DNA of 33,973 nucleotides from Candidatus Coprenecus pullicola. Lineage in GTDB: Bacteria > Bacteroidota > Bacteroidia > Bacteroidales > UBA932. The notes under the pieces were generated by a model that was not told the origin of the DNA, searched no databases, and was given only the letters and a program-made list of their open reading frames with translations. Position numbers and translations under genes: made by a program. The stretch spans positions 1 through 33,973 of the forward strand of contig DVHR01000044.1 in the NCBI GenBank assembly GCA_018711925.1, in the 5' to 3' direction. Positions 22,759 to 29,128 of the stretch are shown here, in pieces (within the stretch, counting starts at the first letter, position 1; each line of letters starts with the position of its first letter).

Positions 22759-24698
22759 AACTCCTCCTTTTTATATTGTTCCACCAGATATTCCGAACGC
22801 AGAAGCGACGCTGTGGCCACCGCACTGGAGATAGCTCCGTGAGGGTTGTGCGGGGGATCTCCGTCGTAAAGCTCGCAGATGCTGCCGACTCCGTGACGCT
22901 CTATATCCTCCTCAAAAGCACCGGTCAGTTCCTCTGCCCTTCTGACAAACATGCCGCCATACAGTCTGAGCATGGCCTCTATGTAGAATGTCAGCAGCCA
23001 GACCCTGGTAGAGCCCTGATGATAGGCGTGGTCGCGCTGGTTCTGGTTTCCGTCATATACGCCTTTGTAAAGGGGATTTTTCGGCGAAAGGGTGCGGATG
23101 CCCCGCGAGGTCAGCAGCTCGCGCTTGACAGCATCCATGACATTTGCCCGGACTTCCTCGGAAAGCGGCGAATACTCCAGCGCACAGGCAAATATCTGAT
23201 TGGGCCTCATATAGAGATTCCTGCCGCGCTCGTCCACATAGTCCGCCAGATGACCGCGTCCCTCATCCCAGAACATATCGTAGAAAGAAGTATCCATACG
23301 GTCTTTCAGTGACTGCAGGGCATAGAGCAGACGTGTATCGTTGCCGTAACGGGACTCCATATCCAGCACATAGGCCACAGCATTGTACCAGAAAGCATTG
23401 GTCTCCACCTGATACCCTGCCCGCTCGGTCACGGGATTGCCCTCGCTGTCATAAGCGTTCATCCACGACATGGCCACACCGTTCATCCTGACCCAGAGCA
23501 GGCCGTTGTCGTCGAGACGGACTCCCATCCTGCCCCCTTCCAGGAAACTCCGGACTATGGCCCTGAGCCTGTCCCTGTATTTCAGCCATACGCCCTGAGC
23601 ATCGCCCGTAAAGGCCGCGTACTGCTGTACGGCCCAGATGAGCCAGAGAGCCGCATCGGCCTGCTTGGAGCCGTGCAGAATCTGCTGGCCGTATATCTTG
23701 AACGTACTTTCCATGACCTCCTCGAAAGTGCCTGTGTCCCCTTCCGCAGCCAGAGTAAGGCCGGGCAGGGCTATCATCGTCTCCCTCAGTCCTTTTCCCA
23801 GCCACGTATAGCCGCTGTATATCTCTTTCAACCCGCGTCCGCTGTTGATGATGAACTGCTTGGCCGCCCGTCTAAGACAGTCGTCATAGCTCTGCAGGGA
23901 TATTCTCTTGGACTCCTCCCTGGTAAATACTCCCGCCAGGCCCTTGACCGCTGCCGGGGACGTGGAGACCGAGACTATCACGGACTCGCCTTTCTTTATA
24001 GGAAGCTCGAAATATCCCGGGGTATACAGGTCCTCCTCGTAGAGGAATCCCCTGCGTTTCTCCTCCTGGTACTCGACATTGTAATACCAGTCCGGATTAT
24101 GAAAATAGTCGTTCTTACGGTTTATCTGGATATTGACGGCGGGAAATCCGTCATACAGTCTGAAAGCCGCGCCTCCGTCCACAGCAGCGTAGTTACGGTC
24201 AGCAGCGTCATTGGCATGGGTCAGCGCATGTATCTCCCTGAATGCCAGGAACGGCCTGAGACGCAACGTAGTGGCCGAATGTGCATCCAGCAGGGTGTAC
24301 TTTATGAGCAACTGCTCCTTGTTGTGCAGAAAGAGGAAAGACTTGCTCATCAGGATGCCTCCGACGCGGTAGGTGATGACGGGATACCTGTCGAACTCGA
24401 AGTCCACTATGTACTTGTGTCCGCGCGGCTCATAATTGTTCTTGCCGTAACAGCGGATGCCGAGGTTGAAGTCCCTGTCATGCTGGATCAGGGTCTCGTC
24501 CAGAGATGACAGGAGGACATACCTTCTGCTGTCGAAATTCTTGACGGGGAGTACGAAAAGACCGTGGTATTTCCGTGTGTTGCAACCGACAATGGTGGTG
24601 TTGAGGTATCCGCCGGTCTTGTTGGTGGCGAGAATCTCCCGAACCAGGGAATACTCCAGGTTCACCAACTCTGCTTTGTCAAATTTAAGATACGACAT
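22755..24698 (-). CDS. Glycogen debranching enzyme (amylo-alpha-1,6-glucosidase, GH133-like)
   Basis: Expected to hydrolyse alpha-1,6 branch stubs of glycogen in the cytoplasm. The 647-aa product has an N-terminal beta-rich domain (EYSLVREILATNKTGGY, TRKYHGLFVLP at residues about 15-50) and an alpha/alpha-barrel C-terminal domain from about 280 with IYSGYTWLGKGLRE, the acidic NAYDSEGNPVTERAGY block, ETNAFWYNA, MRPNQIFA and GNQNQRDHAYHQGS. This is the bacterial and archaeal debranching type, without a GH13 transferase domain. It lies 11 bases after glgB and shares ATGA with the GT4 gene. Transfer activity may be provided by another protein such as GH57. Family identity is firm. Confidence 0.94.
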   Translation of the reverse strand: MSYLKFDKAELVNLEYSLVREILATNKTGGYLNTTIVGCNTRKYHGLFVLPVKNFDSRRYVLLSSLDETLIQHDRDFNLGIRCYGKNNYEPRGHKYIVDFEFDRYPVITYRVGGILMSKSFLFLHNKEQLLIKYTLLDAHSATTLRLRPFLAFREIHALTHANDAADRNYAAVDGGAAFRLYDGFPAVNIQINRKNDYFHNPDWYYNVEYQEEKRRGFLYEEDLYTPGYFELPIKKGESVIVSVSTSPAAVKGLAGVFTREESKRISLQSYDDCLRRAAKQFIINSGRGLKEIYSGYTWLGKGLRETMIALPGLTLAAEGDTGTFEEVMESTFKIYGQQILHGSKQADAALWLIWAVQQYAAFTGDAQGVWLKYRDRLRAIVRSFLEGGRMGVRLDDNGLLWVRMNGVAMSWMNAYDSEGNPVTERAGYQVETNAFWYNAVAYVLDMESRYGNDTRLLYALQSLKDRMDTSFYDMFWDEGRGHLADYVDERGRNLYMRPNQIFACALEYSPLSEEVRANVMDAVKRELLTSRGIRTLSPKNPLYKGVYDGNQNQRDHAYHQGSTRVWLLTFYIEAMLRLYGGMFVRRAEELTGAFEEDIERHGVGSICELYDGDPPHNPHGAISSAVATASLLRSEYLVEQYKKEEL

Positions 24699-24709
24699 AT
24701 ATTTTATAA

Positions 24710-26680
24710 TTAATGTCTTTTCAGGACTATGGCCGATCTGCTGGGCAGATAGAGTGACAGCAGGTCGCAGTCCCTTTCTCTCACGGTGAAGTGAGACACA
24801 CTTCCATCATTCCTCCCGAAACCTCCGAACGCCGGATCATCGGAGTCGAGCACCTGCCTGTACTCTCCGGCCGCAGCACGGAACTTGAAATCTGAGACAG
24901 AATGCTCAGGATGGAAATTCAGCGCAAAGATAAAATATCCTCTGCCAAAAATCAAAACTTTTTGCACCTCATCCACATAAAGTTGGACGGGCCTGTCCCT
25001 CAGTATCCCATTCTCGGAGAAAAGGTGTATCATGGCCCTGTCGAACTGCCACAACTGGCCGTAACGCAAGTCCGGACTGTCCACAAGAGACCACTGGCGG
25101 CGGGCATAGAAATACGACCAGCCGTTGCCTTCCCTGGGGAAGTCTATCCACTCAGGATGGCCGAACTCATTGCCCATGAAGGTGAGGTACCCGTCTCCCG
25201 CAGTCGCCAGCGTCACCAGCCGTATCATCTTGTGCAGGGCTATGCCTCGCTCCACCGTCAGATTCTGCGAGCCTCTGTTCATGGCCGTGTACATCTCCTT
25301 GTCCATCAGCCGGAAGATGATCGTCTTGTCCCCCACAAGCGCCTGGTCGTGACACTCCGCGTAGCTTATGGTACGCTCGTCCTGACGCTTGTTGGTCAGC
25401 TCATAGTATATCTCCCCCATGCTCCAGTCCTCATCCCTGCGTTCCTTTATCCACTTGATCCAGTGGTCGGCTATGCCCATACTGAGACGAAAGTCAAAAC
25501 CGATGCCGCCGTCCTTTAGCGGAGCTGCCAGTCCCGGCATCCCACTCACATCTTCCGCTATGGTTATAGCCTTGGGATTCATCTCCTTGACCAGGATATT
25601 GGCAAGACCCAGGTAAGTCAGGGCATCCTCGTCCTGCTCTCCGTCAAAATAGCAGGAATAATCGGTAAAGTCCCTGCCCAGACCGTGATTCAGGTATATC
25701 ATGCTGGTGACACCGTCAAAACGGAAGCCGTCGATATGATACTCCTCCATCCAGAACTTGATATTGGACAACAGGAAGTGCACCGTGGCAGGCTTGCCGT
25801 AATTGAAACACCTGGAGCCCCATGCCGGATGACGGCCTCTCGGTCCGCTATGGCAGTACATGCAGTCTGTACCGTCCAGCATGCCTATGCCCTCCACCTC
25901 GTTGTCCACGGCATGGGAATGCACGATATCCATCACCACTGCAATGCCCAGGCCATGCGCCTCGTCCACCAGGGCCTTGAACTCCTCCGGAGTGCCGAAA
26001 CGCGAGCTGAGGGCGAAAAAATTAGAGACCTGATAGCCGAACGACCCGTAATAGGGATGTTCCTGCAGGGCCATCAGTTGCAGTGTGTTATATCCTAAGG
26101 CGCTCACTCTGGGCAGCACATTCCTTCGGAAATCGTCAAAAGACGCTACCTTCTCCTGTTCCGAACTCATACCGACATGAGCCTCGTAGATAAGAGGATT
26201 GCCGTTATGAGGCACAAATCCGTGCTTCCAGCGGTACTTTCTCGGAGGGAACCACACCTGGGCCGAGAATATCCTGGTCTGCGGGTCCTGAACACAGCGG
26301 ACCGCATAGGCCGGAAGCCTCTCACCGGCCCCGCCGCTCCACTCCACATACCACTTGAAAAGAGTCCCGTGCGGCACCTGCCCCGCAGGCAGGCGCAGTT
26401 CCCAATTACCGTTTCCGACATTTCTCAGACGGTAACCATCTTCTTTCCGCCAGCCGTTCATCTCACCTATCAGATATACGGCAGTGGCATTCGGCGCCCA
26501 CTCGCGGAACACCACGCTGTCATTTTCCAGATGTACACCGTAATACAGATGATTGTTCACGGCATCACAGAGCCTGCGGCCATAACCGGCCATCTCCTGC
26601 TTCTGAAACACTATGCTTCTGTAGCGTCTGTCTATCCGCTCCCGGTACGGAGCCAGATACGGATCCGAATCGTATATCAT
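24710..26680 (-). CDS. glgB: 1,4-alpha-glucan branching enzyme (GH13)
   Basis: Moves a chain segment to form alpha-1,6 branches in glycogen. The 656-aa protein resembles the eukaryotic-type branching enzyme (GH13_8): an N-terminal CBM48 (about residues 45-140, FREWAPNATAVYLIGEMNGW), then the catalytic barrel with YEAHVGMS, MDIVHSH, GFRFDGVTSM (nucleophile Asp near 321), ITIAEDVSGMP (Glu near 376) and YAECHDQALVGDK (Asp near 443), and a C-terminal beta domain. The ATG at 26680 gives IYDSDPYLAPYRERI, a typical start. It lies 36 bases after xseB and 11 before the debranching gene. All catalytic residues are kept. Confidence 0.96.
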   Translation of the reverse strand: MIYDSDPYLAPYRERIDRRYRSIVFQKQEMAGYGRRLCDAVNNHLYYGVHLENDSVVFREWAPNATAVYLIGEMNGWRKEDGYRLRNVGNGNWELRLPAGQVPHGTLFKWYVEWSGGAGERLPAYAVRCVQDPQTRIFSAQVWFPPRKYRWKHGFVPHNGNPLIYEAHVGMSSEQEKVASFDDFRRNVLPRVSALGYNTLQLMALQEHPYYGSFGYQVSNFFALSSRFGTPEEFKALVDEAHGLGIAVVMDIVHSHAVDNEVEGIGMLDGTDCMYCHSGPRGRHPAWGSRCFNYGKPATVHFLLSNIKFWMEEYHIDGFRFDGVTSMIYLNHGLGRDFTDYSCYFDGEQDEDALTYLGLANILVKEMNPKAITIAEDVSGMPGLAAPLKDGGIGFDFRLSMGIADHWIKWIKERRDEDWSMGEIYYELTNKRQDERTISYAECHDQALVGDKTIIFRLMDKEMYTAMNRGSQNLTVERGIALHKMIRLVTLATAGDGYLTFMGNEFGHPEWIDFPREGNGWSYFYARRQWSLVDSPDLRYGQLWQFDRAMIHLFSENGILRDRPVQLYVDEVQKVLIFGRGYFIFALNFHPEHSVSDFKFRAAAGEYRQVLDSDDPAFGGFGRNDGSVSHFTVRERDCDLLSLYLPSRSAIVLKRH

Positions 26681-26716
26681 AACTGCGGTTTTAAGTTGTT
26701 AGCACTAATCAGCCCA

Positions 26717-26914
26717 TTACTGCTCCTCAAGAATCTTGCCTATGCTCTCCTCACTCTCTTTCAGCATCCTGCGGCAATATGTGAGCAAAGAGGCCGCCTC
26801 CTTCACCTTGGCGGGGATATCCCCCACGGCCGTCTGCGGGTTCTCGATCTCTGCCACAATCTTCTCCAGACGCTCCAGCGCCTCCTCATATTTCATATTA
26901 TCCATTTCAGCCAT
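26717..26914 (-). CDS. xseB: Exodeoxyribonuclease VII small subunit
   Basis: Small subunit of ExoVII, which degrades single-stranded DNA in complex with XseA. The 65-aa product has the family pattern YEEALERLEKIVAEIEN (about residues 9-25), the turn AVGDIPAKVKEAASLL and a helical C-terminus CRRMLKESEESIGKILEE. Met4 or Met7 could also be the start. No xseA is adjacent: the bases upstream carry only relics and the next gene is glgB, so the large subunit must lie elsewhere or be missing. It appears to lead the long glycogen transcript. No clear -7 box was found upstream. Confidence 0.88.
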   Translation of the reverse strand: MAEMDNMKYEEALERLEKIVAEIENPQTAVGDIPAKVKEAASLLTYCRRMLKESEESIGKILEEQ

Positions 26915-27163
26915 ATTCCAGATATTTCAATTATCGTTGCAATTTAATAAAAATTCAGATTCCGTGCAATACCCGAACTGCAATCTGACTGATGCCGCAA
27001 TTCAGCAGACATGTTAACCCAAATCGGTCATTAACCTGGCTTCCGAAGAAATCCAGTCAGGAACATTTAGAAAAAAACTTGTAAATCAAGCACTCCGCAA
27101 AAACACTCCGTAATGCGCCACTCCTTCCGAAGGAGTCACAGCAGACACCTGCAGGATGTTCAT
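26915..27163. other. Intergenic segment with palindrome, no gene seen
   Basis: No convincing frame. It contains a perfect 17-base palindrome ACTCCTTCCGAAGGAGT (27120-27136) and three CACTCC units at 27091, 27104 and 27119. These could be operator or recombination sequences tied to the broken HTH gene downstream; no function can be shown. Confidence 0.4.
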
Positions 27164-27453
27164 TGGCTAAAAGCCTGTAGCCAACCACTGCTTATTTCTG
27201 CTAAGTGAGCAGCCGTACCGTGTACAACCTGATATACAGCGGCACGCTCCGGGCTTGCAGGATAACATACCACATTACGCTAATCACCAAGGAGAATTTC
27301 TTCCTGATGATTAAGGAAACAACCTACTGCAAGCGGAGCGTTTCAGTATTCGCCAAGCAGGGGAAAAAGACAAAAGGGAAGATGAAAGAAGATATGCAAA
27401 CGACAGAAGAAACAGCCCTCACACAACAGGAGGGAAAGAAGAAAGCAAAGGGC
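27164..27453 (+). pseudogene. Broken excisionase-like helix-turn-helix gene
   Basis: From a GTG at 27205 the frame reads SSRTVYNLIYSGTLRA, then CRITYHITLITKENFFLMI, like the helix-turn-helix (HTH_17, excisionase-type) proteins that accompany tyrosine recombinases in Bacteroidota. The expected part before SSRT is visible in another frame (WLKACSQPLLISAK, from 27164), ending in TGA at about 27206, so one frameshift breaks the gene. A Lys-rich tail (GKKTKGKMKED) leads to about 27453, where transposase similarity on the other strand begins; the frame beyond there is only antisense to that transposase. The second half of such proteins is missing. I infer a relic of an integrated element cut by the IS. 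The family match is from memory of the pattern. Confidence 0.5.
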
Positions 27454-27863
27454 AGCCCCAGAGTGTCAACCACGATGTGCTCCTTCCTTCCCTTTATCTT
27501 TTTGTTGCCGTCTATCCCCCTTTGACCGTCTGCATGGTGGGAGGTCCTGACACTCCTCGAGTCGATGATTCCAAGGCTGGGACTCTCCTCCCTGCCTGAA
27601 AGACACCGCACAATGCCGCGGAGAGTGTCGAAGATCTCTTCAAGCAAGCCCTCGTTCTTCCACTTGCTGAAATAGTAATACACTGTCTGCCACGGAGCGA
27701 AATCCGAGGGGAGCATTCTCCACTGCACGCCGGTCTTCACGATGTACAGGATGCCGTCAAAAACAGAGCGCAGAGAATATTTTCTGAATCTTTCTTTGGG
27801 GTCCAGCATATTTTTTATAACTTGCCACTGTTTATCAGTCAGGTTGGTTGGGTATTTGTGCAT
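27449..27863 (-). mobile_element. Truncated IS5-family transposase
   Basis: The N-terminal 138 residues match IS5-family transposases with a DUF4096-type start: TNLTDKQWQVIKNML, then KTGVQWRMLPSDFAPW and TVYYYFSKWKNEGLLE, followed by the start of the DDE domain with IIDSRSVRTSHHADG and GRKEHIVVDTLGLP (two Asp). Similarity stops abruptly at about 27449; the codons after it (to 27324) read as Phe/Cys/Ser-rich nonsense because they are the antisense of the HTH relic. The last third of the enzyme, with the catalytic Glu, and the IS end on that side are therefore gone. No clear terminal inverted repeat was found beyond 27863. It cannot be active. Confidence 0.85.
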
Positions 27864-27947
27864 AACATTAATGTCTTGACAACCTTAAAGTTATGAAAAA
27901 TATTCCAATTAACCTACTGATTTACAATTAATTATAAATAAATTTAA

Positions 27948-28434
27948 ACAACTTCTAATAGCACTCATTACAATCATCTACTAAAAGTCATTACTTACGA
28001 TAAGCCATGAATAATATTTTGATAAAATTTATGTTATGTATCCTTCCATTTCTTTGTACATCCTGCTTCAAGGAGGTGGATTTAGGATTCCCGGCCACTG
28101 TGACATTTTCCAAGGAAGGTGGAACAAAGACAGTTACAGGTGATGTGGCTTTTACCAACGCAGATATTCATGATTACAAAACGGCTGAACAAGGTGAAGA
28201 GACATGGGGAGAAGACGGTACCAGGTACAATTCATATAAGTGGCTTAAGGTAGAGTATAAAGAGTATAAATGGAATAGTAAAGAACTGACAATTTACGCA
28301 GAGCCGAATACTACAGGAAAATCGCGTAAATTATATATAGAACTTTATTCTGGACCAGAATACCATGTAATAACAGTTGTACAAGACTAGTGTGTCTCAA
28401 ATATAGTTTTTACACAGTAACTATTAGAAGTTGT
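27948..28434. repeat. 14-bp perfect inverted repeat flanking a lipoprotein gene
   Basis: ACAACTTCTAATAG (27948-27961) is repeated as its exact reverse complement CTATTAGAAGTTGT (28421-28434). Going inward the next 14 bases still match at 8 positions; going outward similarity stops at once, as expected for the ends of a discrete 487-bp unit. The only gene inside is 28007-28390. No target-site duplication is seen. Confidence 0.6.
28007..28390 (+). CDS. Small lipoprotein, BACON/Ig-like
   Basis: A 127-aa predicted lipoprotein of unknown function. Signal peptide 1-19 (MNNILIKFMLCILPFLCTSC) has the lipobox CTSC with Cys20. The mature part is one beta-rich domain; its end, AEPNTTGKSRKLYIELYSG then YHVITVVQD, resembles the last strands of BACON-type modules of Bacteroidota surface proteins. 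Base composition is clearly more AT-rich than the glycogen or exporter genes, and it lies between relics of mobile DNA and within a 14-bp inverted repeat, so recent acquisition is plausible. No recognisable promoter box; it stands alone. Being a real gene is supported by the signal and by the open frame with sensible codons. Confidence 0.7.
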   Translation: MNNILIKFMLCILPFLCTSCFKEVDLGFPATVTFSKEGGTKTVTGDVAFTNADIHDYKTAEQGEETWGEDGTRYNSYKWLKVEYKEYKWNSKELTIYAEPNTTGKSRKLYIELYSGPEYHVITVVQD

Positions 28435-28468
28435 AGGGTAGTAACTAACTTCCAAAAATAACCAGGTT

Positions 28469-29062
28469 ATGAAATTCAAATTTGCTATTTCCGTGGTAGC
28501 CGTACTGGCAGCGATGACTGCCGTGAGCTGCGGCAACAATAAGAACTCTTCGGCCAAGTCTGAGGACAAGTCCGCCGAAGCAGCTGCAACAGCCGTACAG
28601 GCCGACGAAAGGGGTTATATCGTCAAGATCGGCGACCAGGTCCCCGATTTCGACCTGCAGATGCTGGACGGTACTACCCTCAACATCAAAGAGCTGCAGG
28701 GTAAGGTCGTAATGCTTCAGTTCACCGCCAGCTGGTGCGGTGTATGCCGCAAGGAGATGCCCCACATCGAGAGCGATATATGGCAGAAGCTGAAAGACAA
28801 TCCCGAGTTTGCCCTCTACGGCATAGACCTGAAGGAGACGCCCGAGGTGACCGCCGATTTCGCCAAGGCCATTCCCGTGACCTATCCCCTGACCCTCGAC
28901 CCTGAAGGAGAGCGTTTTGCCCTCTTCTGCGACAAGGGTGCCGGAGTGACCCGAAACATCATTCTCGACCGTACCGGCAAGATAATCATGCTGACCCGCC
29001 TCTATGACGAGGCCGAGTTCGCCTCCATGGTCAAGCTCATCAACGAGGAACTCGCCAAGTAG
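28469..29062 (+). CDS. TlpA-like thiol-disulfide lipoprotein
   Basis: A 197-aa predicted lipoprotein (lipobox AVSC, Cys21) with a Ser/Ala/Lys-rich linker to about residue 48 and a thioredoxin-fold domain: GDQVPDFDLQMLDG, LQGKVVMLQFTASWCGVCRKEMP (shown in two parts: LQGKVVMLQFTAS and WCGVCRKEMP) with active-site Cys90 and Cys93. The position normally holding the cis-proline reads GVTRNIILD, with Thr instead of Pro. It would act as a periplasmic or outer-membrane-attached reductase or oxidase of protein thiols. It is monocistronic with a good terminator and converges with the permease gene. The partner protein is unknown. Confidence 0.9.
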   Translation: MKFKFAISVVAVLAAMTAVSCGNNKNSSAKSEDKSAEAAATAVQADERGYIVKIGDQVPDFDLQMLDGTTLNIKELQGKVVMLQFTASWCGVCRKEMPHIESDIWQKLKDNPEFALYGIDLKETPEVTADFAKAIPVTYPLTLDPEGERFALFCDKGAGVTRNIILDRTGKIIMLTRLYDEAEFASMVKLINEELAK

Positions 29063-29090
29063 TATTCTCACCGCGTCATCAGATTGCATA

Positions 29091-29120
29091 GCCGACGGAC
29101 ATTCTCCGCCGGTTTTTTTT
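29091..29120 (+). terminator. Intrinsic terminator of the TlpA-like gene
   Basis: CCGACGGA (29092-29099) pairs with TCCGCCGG (29105-29112), with one A-C mismatch and loop CATTC, followed by eight T. It lies 30 bases after the stop codon. Confidence 0.85.
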
Positions 29121-29128
29121 CGTATGGC

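Noticed and set aside
27324..27863. A full 179-aa transposase
   Set aside because: Similarity to IS5 transposases ends at about residue 138; the rest is antisense to the HTH relic and lacks the catalytic Glu region.
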